Shown one piece after another: positions 45,216 to 60,602 of a stretch of DNA of 64,000 bases. A program made the position numbers and the translations under genes. The DNA comes from Rhizobacter sp. Root1221 (GTDB lineage: Bacteria > Pseudomonadota > Gammaproteobacteria > Burkholderiales > Burkholderiaceae_C). Where the stretch lies: assembly GCF_001425785.1 (NCBI RefSeq), contig NZ_LMDI01000045.1, positions 63,206 through 127,205 on the forward strand, in the 5' to 3' direction. How positions within the stretch are numbered: position 1 is the stretch's first letter; every line of letters begins with the position of its first letter. The notes under the pieces are model-generated. The model was not told where the DNA came from. It searched no databases and worked only from the letters and a program-made list of their open reading frames with translations.

Positions 45216-45884
45216 TCACCAGAGGTAGAAGAGCGCGAAGATGAAGACCCACACGAGGTCCACGAAGTGCCAGTAGAGGCCCACGATCTCCACAATCTGC
45301 TCGCTGCCAGCCGCGGCATAGTCACCCCGCAGCAGCTTGACCGCCACGACGAGGAGCAGGATGACCCCGCCCGTCACGTGCAGCCCGTGGAATCCGGTGA
45401 CCATGAAGAAGATGGACCCGAACTGTGCCGCGCCCCACGGGTTCTCCCAGGGCCGCATGCCCTCCATGATCAGCTTCGACCATTCGAACGCCTGCATGGC
45501 CACGAACAGTTCGCCGAAGCCGGCCGTGACGATCATCAGCGTGGCCGCGTTGGCCCGGTCACCGCGGTAGGCGCAGTTGACCGCCATCGCCATCGTGCCG
45601 CTGCTGGTGATCAGCACGAACGTCATGATGGCGATCAGCAACAACGGCACCTCGACCCCGCCCACGTGCAGCGCGAACACCTCGCTCGGGTTGGGCCAGG
45701 CCGCGGTGATGGACGCGCGCACCGTCATGTAGCCGGTGAGGAACGAACCGAAGATGAAGGTGTCGCTCAGCAGGAACACCCACATCATCGCCTTGCCCCA
45801 CGGCACGTGGAAAGCCTGGCGATCGGCCGACCAATCGGACACCAGGCCGCGGGCACCACTGCTGGTCACCGGCACCGCGCTCAT
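45216..45884 (-). CDS. ctaE: Cytochrome c oxidase subunit III
   Basis: The 222-residue protein has the subunit III pattern: a short N-terminus, then helices with 'AMMWVFLLSDTFIFGSFLTGYM', 'VLITSSGTMAMAV', 'GFHGLHVTGGVILLL' and 'GLYWHFVDLVWVFIFALFYLW'. The Glu and His of HGLHVTGG and YWHFVD are conserved. ATG at 45884 overlaps the preceding subunit III-like gene stop by 4 bp. It stabilises the oxidase core and may guide oxygen entry. Confidence 0.93.
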   Translation of the reverse strand: MSAVPVTSSGARGLVSDWSADRQAFHVPWGKAMMWVFLLSDTFIFGSFLTGYMTVRASITAAWPNPSEVFALHVGGVEVPLLLIAIMTFVLITSSGTMAMAVNCAYRGDRANAATLMIVTAGFGELFVAMQAFEWSKLIMEGMRPWENPWGAAQFGSIFFMVTGFHGLHVTGGVILLLVVAVKLLRGDYAAAGSEQIVEIVGLYWHFVDLVWVFIFALFYLW

Positions 45885-46432
45885 GCCGTCACCCCGCAGA
45901 TGGCGCGTGCCACGTCGGGCGTGATCCATGCGAACGCCGCGAACAGCACCACCCACAGCAACAGCAGGTAGTGCCAGTACCGCGCGCACAACGCGATGCG
46001 GCCTGGCGTGGGTTCGGCTTGCACGTTTGCCCAGGCCACGAGCCCCCCCGCCACGTGCAGGCCGTGCAACGCGGTGAGCAGGTAGAAGAAGCTCGCCGCC
46101 GGGTTGCCGGTGAGCACGACGTTGGCCGCCTGCAGCGCCTGCCAGGCCCACCACTGCACCACCAGGAATCCCAAGGCACACGCACCACCCGCGATCAACT
46201 GGCCCCGGTGCATCATCACGCTGCCGAGTGCCAGCACCGCGGTGCTGAGCCACAGCTGCCATGGCATCGGGATGGCGGTGGCATCCGGGCTGCTCAGCCG
46301 CATCACGTAAGCAGCCAGGAACAGCGAGAACAGGCTGGTGACCACCACCAGGAAAACCCACAACCCCGCGCTGAGCGCACGCTCACGCGCGGCCTCGCCG
46401 GGCTGTCCGAGGTGAAGCGCCGAGGTGTTCAT
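45881..46432 (-). CDS. Second subunit III-like heme-copper oxidase protein
   Basis: A 183-residue protein with about five membrane helices and the subunit III features 'LWVFLVVVTSLFSLFLAAYVM', 'FFYLLTALHGLHVAGGLVAW' and 'ARYWHYLLLLWVVLFAAFAW'. It is shorter than ctaE and lacks the first part of the sequence. Two subunit III-like genes in tandem are a feature of some caa3-type operons. The start at 46432 overlaps the subunit I stop (46429-46432); its stop overlaps the ctaE start. Confidence 0.85.
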   Translation of the reverse strand: MNTSALHLGQPGEAARERALSAGLWVFLVVVTSLFSLFLAAYVMRLSSPDATAIPMPWQLWLSTAVLALGSVMMHRGQLIAGGACALGFLVVQWWAWQALQAANVVLTGNPAASFFYLLTALHGLHVAGGLVAWANVQAEPTPGRIALCARYWHYLLLLWVVLFAAFAWITPDVARAICGVTA

Positions 46433-48186
46433 GAGTAACCTCCGTTGGCAGGTTCCTGGCCGCCGTCCTTCGATGGAGCGTCCTGGGGAATGAAGTCGCG
46501 GCGGGCACCGGGCACGCTGTAGGCGTAGGCCCACCGGTTCACGACAGGCAGGTCACGGCCCCAGTTGCCGTGGGCTGGCGGGGTCTCGGGCGTGGCCCAT
46601 TCGAGCGACGCCGCCTCCCACGGGTTCGGGTCGGCCTTGCGGCCACGGAACGCGCTCCACAGCAGGTTGAACACGAACACGAGTTGCACGGCGCCCACGA
46701 TCAGCGCGAGCACCGTGATCCACGCGTTGAACGTGTGGGCCGAGGCTGGGATGAACTCGTAGCCGACGTAGTTGTGGTACCGGCGCGGCATGCCCAGCAG
46801 CCCCAGGTAGTGCATCGGGAAGAAGATCGCGTAGGTGCCGAGGAACGTCACCCAGAAGTGCAGGTGGCCGAGCCGGTCGTCGAGCATGCGGCCGGTGACC
46901 TTCGGGAACCAGTGGTAGATGCCACCGAACACCACCAGCAACGGCGCCACGCCCATCACCATGTGGAAGTGCGCCACGACGAAGTACGTTCCAGACAGCG
47001 GGATGTCCACGCTGACGTTGCCGAGGAACAGCCCCGTCAGCCCGCCCAGCAGGAAGGTCAGCATGAACGCGAGGGCGAACAGCATCGGCACCGACAGGTG
47101 GATGTCGCCGCGCCACAGCGTCAGCAGCCAGTTGTAGACCTTGATGGCGGTGGGCACCGCGATGATCAGCGTGCTGGTGGCGAAGAAGAAGCCGAAGTAC
47201 GGGTTCATGCCACTCACGAACATGTGGTGCGCCCACACCACGAAGCTCAGGCCACCGATGGCCACGATGGCCCACACCATCGTGCGGTAGCCGAAGATGG
47301 CCTTGCGGGCGTGCACGCTGATCAGGTCCGACACGATGCCGAAGGCCGGCAGCGCCACGATGTACACCTCGGGGTGCCCGAAGAACCAGAACAGGTGCTG
47401 GAACAGCAGCGGGCTGCCGCCCTTGTGGGCCGACACCTGCCCCATCGACACCAGCGACGGCATGAAGAAGCTCGTGCCGAGGGTCTTGTCGAACAGCATC
47501 ATCACGCCGCTCACGAACAGCGCCGGGAACGCCAGCAGCGCCAGGATGGTGGCCACGAAGATGCCCCACACCGACAGCGGCAAACGCAGCAGCGTCATGC
47601 CTTCGCAGCGCGCCTGCAGCACGGTGGTGACGTAGTTCAGGCCCCCCATCGTGGCCGCCACGATGAAGATCAGCAGCGACACCAGCATCACGATGATGCC
47701 CCAGTCGTGCCCCGGCGTGCCCGGCAGGATGGCCTGTGGCGGGTACAGCGTCCAGCCCGCGCCGGTGGGCCCGCCCGGCACGAAAAAGCTCGTCATCAGC
47801 ACGATCACCGACAGGAAGTAGAACCAGAAGCTGAGCATGTTCAGGTACGGGAACACCATGTCCCGCGCCCCCACCATCAGCGGGATCAGGTAGTTGCCGA
47901 AACCGCCGAGGAACAACGCCGTGAGCAGGTAGATCACCATGATCATCCCGTGCATCGTGACGAACTGGTAGTACCGCTCGGCATTGATGAAGTCGAACAC
48001 GCCGGGGAACCCGATCTGCAACCGCATCAGGTTCGACAGCGCGAGACCCACCAGCCCCACCGCGATGGCGACGCAGCTGTACTGCACCGCGATTACCTTG
48101 TGGTCCTGGCTCCACACGTAGCGCATCCAGAAGCTCTGGGGTGCGTGGTGCGGTTCGTCAGGGTGGCTCGGGATGACGTAGGCCAT
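46429..48186 (-). CDS. ctaD: Cytochrome c oxidase subunit I
   Basis: The 585-residue catalytic subunit reduces O2 to water at the heme-CuB centre and pumps protons. Twelve membrane helices are visible with the heme ligands in TMHGMIMV (about 77) and AHFHMVMG, and the CuB ligands in FFGHPEVYIVALP and VWAHHMFVSG. The K-channel Tyr is in HPEVY. The C-terminal tail is hydrophilic. ATG at 48186 lies 9 bp after the ctaC stop. Confidence 0.97.
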   Translation of the reverse strand: MAYVIPSHPDEPHHAPQSFWMRYVWSQDHKVIAVQYSCVAIAVGLVGLALSNLMRLQIGFPGVFDFINAERYYQFVTMHGMIMVIYLLTALFLGGFGNYLIPLMVGARDMVFPYLNMLSFWFYFLSVIVLMTSFFVPGGPTGAGWTLYPPQAILPGTPGHDWGIIVMLVSLLIFIVAATMGGLNYVTTVLQARCEGMTLLRLPLSVWGIFVATILALLAFPALFVSGVMMLFDKTLGTSFFMPSLVSMGQVSAHKGGSPLLFQHLFWFFGHPEVYIVALPAFGIVSDLISVHARKAIFGYRTMVWAIVAIGGLSFVVWAHHMFVSGMNPYFGFFFATSTLIIAVPTAIKVYNWLLTLWRGDIHLSVPMLFALAFMLTFLLGGLTGLFLGNVSVDIPLSGTYFVVAHFHMVMGVAPLLVVFGGIYHWFPKVTGRMLDDRLGHLHFWVTFLGTYAIFFPMHYLGLLGMPRRYHNYVGYEFIPASAHTFNAWITVLALIVGAVQLVFVFNLLWSAFRGRKADPNPWEAASLEWATPETPPAHGNWGRDLPVVNRWAYAYSVPGARRDFIPQDAPSKDGGQEPANGGYS

Positions 48187-48195
48187 GTCGTGCCC

Positions 48196-49314
48196 TCATT
48201 GCGGCGCTTGCGCCTTGATGTACGCGACCAGCGCGTCAAGCTCGGGTTCGGTGAGTTCCACCTTGGGCATCACCGGCGGATAGCCCTTGACCGACCGGGC
48301 CGTGGGGTTGCGGATGAAGCCGCGCAGGAACTCCTCGTCGACCCTGGCGGTGGTGCCGTCGTCCATCGATTCCATCTTGCCGAAGAGGTCCTTCCACGTG
48401 GGACCCACCACCGCGCGGCCGTCGATGCTGTGGCATGCCAGGCAGCCCTTGGCGCCGGCCAGCGCCCGCCCCTGGTCCACGAGGGGTCCGCCGGCCACCG
48501 CCGACGCCTTGGCCTTCGCGGCTTCGGCCAGTGCGGTGGTGAACGTGCCCTGCTGCGCGAGCCACGCGTGGAACGCTGCCTCGGGTTCGACCACGACGAT
48601 GCCGCGCATGTTGGGGTGCCCCACGCCACAGAGCTGCGCGCACATCGATTCGTAGCGGCCAGCCACCGTGGGCGTGAACCAGAAGCTGCTCACCTGGCCC
48701 GGCACGATGTTCATGCGCGCGCGAAACGGTGGCACGTAGAAATCGTGCAGCACGTCGTGCGACCGGGCCAGCACATGGATGGGCCGGTTGAGCGGCACGT
48801 GCACCTCGTTGCCGGACACGAGCACGTCGTCGAGGCCCCGGGTGTCCGCCGGGTCGAGGCCGAACCGGTTGTCGGGGGTCACGAACCGTGCGTCGGTGCC
48901 GCCCAGCCGCCCGTCGGGGCCCTCGAAGCGGAAACGCCATTGCCACTGCTCCCCCACCACCTCGAGCACCATCGCGTCGTTCGGCGGGCGCACGTAGTCG
49001 GCGTACACCACGAGTCCCGGCGCCAGCAGGCCCACGATGCCCACCGTGGTGACGCCGATCAGCCAGCGTTCGAGCCGGTGGTTCTCGGGTTCATAGGCCG
49101 CCGTGTGGCCGGGGCGGTGGCGGTAGCGCCACAGGATCCACACCAGCGCGAAGGAAATGATGGCAAAGAAGATGCCGGTGATCACGAAGGTGATCGACAG
49201 CGTCTGGTCCATCCGGCCCCAGTTGGACGCGAGCGGGGTTGTCCACCACGGGGTGAGCCAATGGAACAGCAGCGACCCGATGACAACGAGGAGCAGGACG
49301 ACAGTGATTGCCAT
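48196..49314 (-). CDS. ctaC: Cytochrome c oxidase subunit II with fused cytochrome c domain (caa3 type)
   Basis: The 372-residue protein has two N-terminal membrane helices, a CuA domain (ligands in HDVLHDFYVP and the CAQLCGVGHPNM segment, about 195-245) and a C-terminal cytochrome c with the heme site CLACHSIDG (about 297-305) and a distal Met in the PVMPKVELT region. This is a caa3-type enzyme that can accept electrons through its own heme. There is no obvious cleavable signal peptide; the first helix probably serves as export signal. First gene of the oxidase unit. Confidence 0.95.
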   Translation of the reverse strand: MAITVVLLLVVIGSLLFHWLTPWWTTPLASNWGRMDQTLSITFVITGIFFAIISFALVWILWRYRHRPGHTAAYEPENHRLERWLIGVTTVGIVGLLAPGLVVYADYVRPPNDAMVLEVVGEQWQWRFRFEGPDGRLGGTDARFVTPDNRFGLDPADTRGLDDVLVSGNEVHVPLNRPIHVLARSHDVLHDFYVPPFRARMNIVPGQVSSFWFTPTVAGRYESMCAQLCGVGHPNMRGIVVVEPEAAFHAWLAQQGTFTTALAEAAKAKASAVAGGPLVDQGRALAGAKGCLACHSIDGRAVVGPTWKDLFGKMESMDDGTTARVDEEFLRGFIRNPTARSVKGYPPVMPKVELTEPELDALVAYIKAQAPQ

Positions 49315-49350
49315 GGTGGGAGCCTGCTGTGCGGTCCCGCGCCCCGCCCG

Positions 49351-49881
49351 TCAGAAGAGCCGCTGCCGCGCGGGTGCGCTTCGCGCCAGTTTCCAGTACA
49401 GCAGCGCCGCCGTGAGGCCGAACACCACGTGTGCCGTGAACGTGGGCCAGCCCTGCAACTCGATGAACCACGGGAACCACCGCACCATCACGTGAAAGTT
49501 CACGACATACAGCAGCGCCCCGAAGGCCGCACCGATGCCCGCCATGGCGCTGGCATTGGACTCGTAGTGGAACCCCGTGGCCACGAACCCCAGCAGCAGC
49601 CCGAACGCGATGCCGAGCAGGTAGTGCGTGAACAGCGCCGCGACCACGAGCCCCGCGTCGAAACCCGGCGACGCGCTCCACATGGCCTCTGGCCCCAGCA
49701 GCAATGCCGCCACGAGGTGCGACGTGCGCCACGGGCCCGCGTCACCCAGCGACATGCCGGACCAGACCAGCTCGAGCACCATCAGCACGGCGCCGCCTGC
49801 GAAACCGGCCACCGCGGCGGCGGTCCAGTCAGGGGTGCGCCGCTCCCAGCGATGCAGGTGCAGGTGAAGGGGAAATTCCAT
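49351..49881 (-). CDS. Polytopic membrane protein upstream of the oxidase operon
   Basis: ATG at 49881 has GGAGG 6 bp upstream. The 176-residue product has about four or five membrane helices and conserved-looking His and Trp in loops (HLHLHRWERRTPDW at the N-terminus; 'NFHVMVRWFPWFIELQGWP' near residue 130). I recognise no family. Its gene lies 36 bp upstream of ctaC on the same strand, so it could be part of the oxidase unit and may help assembly or metal supply. Confidence 0.7.
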   Translation of the reverse strand: MEFPLHLHLHRWERRTPDWTAAAVAGFAGGAVLMVLELVWSGMSLGDAGPWRTSHLVAALLLGPEAMWSASPGFDAGLVVAALFTHYLLGIAFGLLLGFVATGFHYESNASAMAGIGAAFGALLYVVNFHVMVRWFPWFIELQGWPTFTAHVVFGLTAALLYWKLARSAPARQRLF

Positions 49882-49926
49882 GGTCGCCTCCGGCAACAAC
49901 GGTCCGCCCGGGCGGGGCGGCGCGCC

Positions 49927-50442
49927 TCAAGGGAACGCGGGAATGTTGGGCTCCACGCCTTCGTGGCGGGCCTCGGGATGCAGGGCCTGCAACCGCGCTT
50001 CGATCTCGTCGATGCGGGAACGCGGCACATCGACCATCAGCAGGATCTGGCCCTTCTCGATGGCGGTCTCGAAACGTTTCAGCCGGTTGCTGGGGGTGGA
50101 CACGCCGATCATGCTCGACGCCCACGCGCCCACCGCCGCCCCTGCCATGGCCAGCACCGCGGCGATGCCCCATTGGGGCTGGTCACCGACGATGGGGAAG
50201 AACACCGCGGCCAGCACCCCGGCCACGACCCCGCCACCGCCACCGATGACCAACCCGGCCTGGGCCGCGCGGATGACGTCGGAGGTCTGCAGGAGGTTGG
50301 CGGCGTGGAGGCCCGTCATGTCAGCGTCCTCCTTTGCCACGAAGTGGATGTGCTGCTCCGCGATGCGGGCGAGCAACAGGTCGTTCATCGTCCGCCGGGC
50401 ACTGGCCAGGTCGGGCAGCAGCCAATAAATTCGTCTGCGCAT
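49927..50442 (-). CDS. Glycine-zipper membrane protein (DUF1269-like)
   Basis: ATG at 50442 has AAGGAG 6 bp upstream. The 171-residue product has a cytoplasmic N-terminus with 'DLASARRTMNDLLLARIAEQHIHFVA', two Gly/Ala-rich membrane helices (about 62-84, [21 protein letters not shown], and about 93-112) and a C-terminal strand/helix domain ending in 'QILLMVDVPRSRIDEIEARLQ'. The layout resembles DUF1269/general-stress membrane proteins. The first domain suggests an ACT- or ferredoxin-like fold, which is inference. Probably monocistronic or co-transcribed with the next gene. Confidence 0.7.
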   Translation of the reverse strand: MRRRIYWLLPDLASARRTMNDLLLARIAEQHIHFVAKEDADMTGLHAANLLQTSDVIRAAQAGLVIGGGGGVVAGVLAAVFFPIVGDQPQWGIAAVLAMAGAAVGAWASSMIGVSTPSNRLKRFETAIEKGQILLMVDVPRSRIDEIEARLQALHPEARHEGVEPNIPAFP

Positions 50443-50519
50443 GTGATGCTCCTTGATTCGCGATTTCAACGTGTGCGAATGAGCCGTTGGAAACCTTATA
50501 CACCTCGGGAGGCCGCGGT

Positions 50520-51317
50520 TCAAGCCGCCGGGGTCGGGGACGCCGCGCGTGCGGGCACGGCGAAATACCGGCCTGGCGTGGTGCCGAGCGTGCGGCGGAA
50601 CATCGCGATGAACGCGCTCACGTTGTCATAGCCGAGGTCGATCGCCACGGTGTTCACCGGCACGCCGGCCGCGAGCCACGCCATCGCCTGCATCAGGCGC
50701 GCGCGCTGGCGCCAGTCCGCGAGGCTGAAGCCGGTTTCCGAGGCAAAGCGCCGTGTCAGCGTGCGTGGCGCCATGGCCGCGGCGTCCGCCCAGTCTTCCA
50801 GGCCGCGCGAGTCCGCCAGATGGTCGAGGATCCCGGTCGCTATGGCCAGCAGCCGGGGGTCGCGCGGCATTTGCAGGCCGAACGGTTCGTGGGGCAACGC
50901 GCGGATCTCATCGAAGACGACTTCGGCGATGCGGCGCTGCGCGGAGTCCTTCGGGCCGCCCGCCCAATCCACTGCGCGCAACACCGCTTCGCGCAGCAGG
51001 CCCGAGGTGCGCACGACTCGCGGACTGTCCGGCAGCGTGCCGCAGGCGCCTTCCGCGATGTACACGCTGAAGCCCGAGAACGGGCCGTGCGGCCGCAAGC
51101 CATGCAACCGTTGGGGAGGCACCCAGATCGCGTGGCCGGGTGGCACCACCCACCGGCCGCCGTCCGCCTCCACCGACAGCACGCCCGCCCCCGTGCCCGA
51201 CAGCAGCCCCCTGGGGCGGCCGCCGGGGGCAGTGATGCGGCAGACCTCGTCGCCCGATTGCACGAAGGCGCGGAGCACGGCGGTGTCCGACTCGGACAGG
51301 GGGAAAACAGGCGACAT
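50520..51317 (-). CDS. AraC-family transcriptional regulator
   Basis: The 265-residue protein has an N-terminal cupin ligand domain (about 20-110, including VVPPGHAIWVPPQRLHGL) and a C-terminal double helix-turn-helix (about 165-260). The first helix-turn-helix reads 'LEDWADAAAMAPRTLTRRFASETG' and the second 'VNTVAIDLGYDNVSAFIAMFRRTLGTTPGRYF'. The phrase 'GYDNVSAFIAMFRR' is the AraC signature. It is most like cupin-type regulators that control efflux or transporter genes. Its target is unknown; the divergent region holds no obvious transporter. Confidence 0.9.
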   Translation of the reverse strand: MSPVFPLSESDTAVLRAFVQSGDEVCRITAPGGRPRGLLSGTGAGVLSVEADGGRWVVPPGHAIWVPPQRLHGLRPHGPFSGFSVYIAEGACGTLPDSPRVVRTSGLLREAVLRAVDWAGGPKDSAQRRIAEVVFDEIRALPHEPFGLQMPRDPRLLAIATGILDHLADSRGLEDWADAAAMAPRTLTRRFASETGFSLADWRQRARLMQAMAWLAAGVPVNTVAIDLGYDNVSAFIAMFRRTLGTTPGRYFAVPARAASPTPAA

Positions 51318-51698
51318 GGCTGGAAGAACACATTGAATGACCCCAATACCGTATCAGAGCCGGCCACGGCCGTCTGCGGGCCACCGCGGCGAAGTGGCAC
51401 ATCGAGCCGTTCGCGGCACTGGGTTCCCGGCCAGAGGTGACCGGGACGTCGCAGCGCCTGGACACGGTGGGTCCCGGCGTTCGCCGGGATGACCCGAGAT
51501 TTTGCCCGGACAGCCGGGACTGCGCCGGTGCGACAGCAGGCGCGGGGGCGAGCGAGCGCAGCGAGCAAAGCCCCGAACCGCGCACGCCAGGAGAGCAAGC
51601 GAAGCGAAGCGCCAGATCAAGCTACCGCCGAGCCCGGGTCCCCCGGGCGACCGCGGGCGCCCCCCTCGGGGGGGCAGGAGCAAAGCGACGTGGGGCCA
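51318..51698. other. Intergenic region with dispersed repeat copy B (51594-51698)
   Basis: 381 bp between the AraC gene and the kinase gene. The last 105 bp (51594-51698) share the block order of the repeat at 9674-9780: AGCGAAGCGAAGC, ATCAAGC, CGGGTCCCCC, GGCGCCCC, GGGGGGGCAGGAG and TGGGGCC. The kinase frame is open through the region but the repeat makes an upstream start unlikely. The remainder (51318-51593) has no supportable gene. Confidence 0.6.
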
Positions 51699-58529
<6,831 letters not shown>

Positions 58530-58587
58530 CCATGGCCGCACGCCGCGGGTACGATGGCCTTCCGAATGTGGACCAGGAAGGCACCCG

Positions 58588-59649
58588 ATGCGCCCGCGCT
58601 TCTCCTCCGCCATGGCCATCCCCTTGTTCGTCGCCTGGAGCGCCGTGGCGGCGCCGCTATGCGAAAAATCGCAGATCCGGCTGGTCAATTCGATGCGCGA
58701 ACTCGCGCAGCCCTACCACGCCAACCTCGACAAGGGTGGGCGCCTCTTTGCCCGGTGGGCCGGACTGGAACAGAACTACGTCCTGCAACTGAACCAGGGC
58801 GACTCCGACAAGCAGATCTCCCTGATGCGGGGGTTGTTGAGCACCAACCCGGCGTGCACGATCATCAATGTCGAGCCGAACGCCGATCTCGTCATCAAGC
58901 CCATGGTCGATGCGGCGAACCGGTCCGGCGCCTGGATCGTCAGCCACTGGGCTCACAACGAGGGGCTGCATCCGTTCAACGGCCATGACCAGTGGATCGC
59001 GCACGTGGCCGTGGACAGCCTGGAAGCCGGCGTTGCCATCTCCCGTCGCCTGGCCGACGCCATCGGCGGCAAGGGCGGCATCGTGGCGCTGCAGGGGCGG
59101 CTCGACACCGACCCGGCGCGCAAGCGCTTTGCCGGTTTGCAGCAGGTGCTCGGCAAACAGCCCGGGGTCAAGCTGCTCGACCAGCAGACCGCCAACTGGG
59201 ACCGCACCGCCGCCTTCCCGGTCATGCAGACCTGGCTGGCGAAGTACGGTAACCAGATCAAGGCGGTATGGGCCGCCAACGACGACATGGCCCTTGGCGC
59301 GCTCGAAGCCCTGCGGGCCGCGGGCCTCGCCGGCAAGATCCCGGTGGTGGGCGTCGACGGCATTCCCGAGGCCATCGAGGCGATCCGCAAGGGCGAAATG
59401 GTCGCGACGGTGTCCAGCGATGCCTACTACCAGGGGAGCATCGGCCTGGCGATGGGGGTGTGCGTTCTCACCGGGCAGGCGCCTCAGCCGAAGACCTGGC
59501 CCAAGGAGAAGCGCGAGTTCTATCTCGCCCTCCAGGTGATCACGAAAGAAAACGCAGCCTCGTTCAGCGGCGAGCCACAGGTCTCGGCGTACGCCCGCGA
59601 ATGGGATTGCGCCAATCTCTGGGGCCGAAGCACGGGCAAGGCATTTTGA
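58588..59649 (+). CDS. Sugar-type ABC transporter substrate-binding protein
   Basis: ATG at 58588 has AGGAAG 7 bp upstream. The 353-residue product has a signal peptide (about 1-21, ending AVAAP) and the periplasmic binding protein 1 fold: 'LLSTNPACTIINVEPNADLVIKPMVDAANRSGAWIV', 'GKGGIVALQGRLDTDPARKR', 'AVWAANDDMALGALEAL' and 'VVGVDGIPEAIEAIRKGEM'. These are typical of RbsB/XylF-type proteins. Next come two permeases and an RbsA-like ATPase; the stop overlaps the first permease start (TTGA). The sugar is unknown. Confidence 0.9.
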   Translation: MRPRFSSAMAIPLFVAWSAVAAPLCEKSQIRLVNSMRELAQPYHANLDKGGRLFARWAGLEQNYVLQLNQGDSDKQISLMRGLLSTNPACTIINVEPNADLVIKPMVDAANRSGAWIVSHWAHNEGLHPFNGHDQWIAHVAVDSLEAGVAISRRLADAIGGKGGIVALQGRLDTDPARKRFAGLQQVLGKQPGVKLLDQQTANWDRTAAFPVMQTWLAKYGNQIKAVWAANDDMALGALEALRAAGLAGKIPVVGVDGIPEAIEAIRKGEMVATVSSDAYYQGSIGLAMGVCVLTGQAPQPKTWPKEKREFYLALQVITKENAASFSGEPQVSAYAREWDCANLWGRSTGKAF

Positions 59650-60602
59650 GATTCGCCTCATTCCAGCAGTGGGGCCCTGGCGTCGCGCTGGTGGCCCTGT
59701 GCGTGGCATTCGGCCTGGCAGAGCCGCGCTTCGCGTCCGCGGAGAACCTGCGGGTGATCGCCGATCGTGCCGCCATCCCGTTGATCCTCGCGGTGGGGAT
59801 GACCTTCGTCGTGCAGCAGGGAGCGATCGACCTGTCCACCGAAGGCGTGATGGCCGTCAGCTCGCTGACCATGGCGCTCCTGGTGCTGAACAGCCGGGCC
59901 AGTTTCGATCTGGGCGCCCTCGGCATGCTGCTGGCCATCCTGCCGGGCCTCGGGATCGGCCTGCTGAGCGGCATCGCCGTCACGCGGCTCGGCGTGCCGT
60001 CCTTCATGGCCACGCTCGGTGCCTGGTCCGCCGCCTTGGGACTGGCGATGTTGCTGTCGGGCGGACAGCCGCCCCTGATCCGCGACCCGATGGTCCGCGA
60101 ATTCGGCCTCGGGCGCACGCTGGGCGCCTCGAACCTGACATGGGTCGCCATAGCCGTGGTGGCCCTCGGATGCGTGCTGCAGTACTACACCCGTTTCGGG
60201 CGCTACAGCCTCGCCATCGGAGGTGCCGAGCCCTTGGCCCGCGTCGCGGGCCTGCCCGTGGACCGGTACAAGGTGCTTGCGCTGGCGTTCTGCGGGCTGC
60301 TCGCGGGGCTGGGTGGGGTCCTGGGATCGGCGCGCATCGGGCTGGGCCATGTCGACATCGGACTCGGCCAGATGCTGGGAACCGTCACGGCCCTGGTCAT
60401 CGGGGGCACGTCGCTCAGCGGGGGCCGCGGCGGCGTGCTGCCATCGGCCGTCGGCACCCTGATGCTGGCGGTGCTGGCCAACGGCATGATCTTCGTCGGG
60501 ATCACGCCCGAATTGCAGAAGGCGGTCGAGGGCGCGATCATCCTCTCGGCCACGCTGCTCGCCACCTGGCACCTGCGCAGCCGGCTGCGCGTCATCACAT
60601 GA
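59646..60602 (+). CDS. Sugar ABC transporter permease (RbsC-like)
   Basis: The frame is open far upstream, but TTG at 59646 overlaps the binding-protein stop as TTGA and yields the normal N-terminus, 318 residues. About eight to nine membrane helices; signatures are 'IPLILAVGMTFVVQQGAIDLSTEGVMAV', 'LGVPSFMATLGAW' and 'GRYSLAIGGAEPLARVAGLPVDRYKVLALAFCG'. The ATPase gene overlaps its stop (ATGA). It forms the channel with the second permease encoded at 62121. Confidence 0.85.
   Translation: MRFASFQQWGPGVALVALCVAFGLAEPRFASAENLRVIADRAAIPLILAVGMTFVVQQGAIDLSTEGVMAVSSLTMALLVLNSRASFDLGALGMLLAILPGLGIGLLSGIAVTRLGVPSFMATLGAWSAALGLAMLLSGGQPPLIRDPMVREFGLGRTLGASNLTWVAIAVVALGCVLQYYTRFGRYSLAIGGAEPLARVAGLPVDRYKVLALAFCGLLAGLGGVLGSARIGLGHVDIGLGQMLGTVTALVIGGTSLSGGRGGVLPSAVGTLMLAVLANGMIFVGITPELQKAVEGAIILSATLLATWHLRSRLRVIT

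Noticed and set aside
46570-50631. Very long plus-strand open frame (over 1300 codons) across the oxidase operon
   Set aside because: It is antisense to ctaD, ctaC and neighbours; composition is His/Arg/Gln-rich shadow translation caused by GC bias. No domain is visible.
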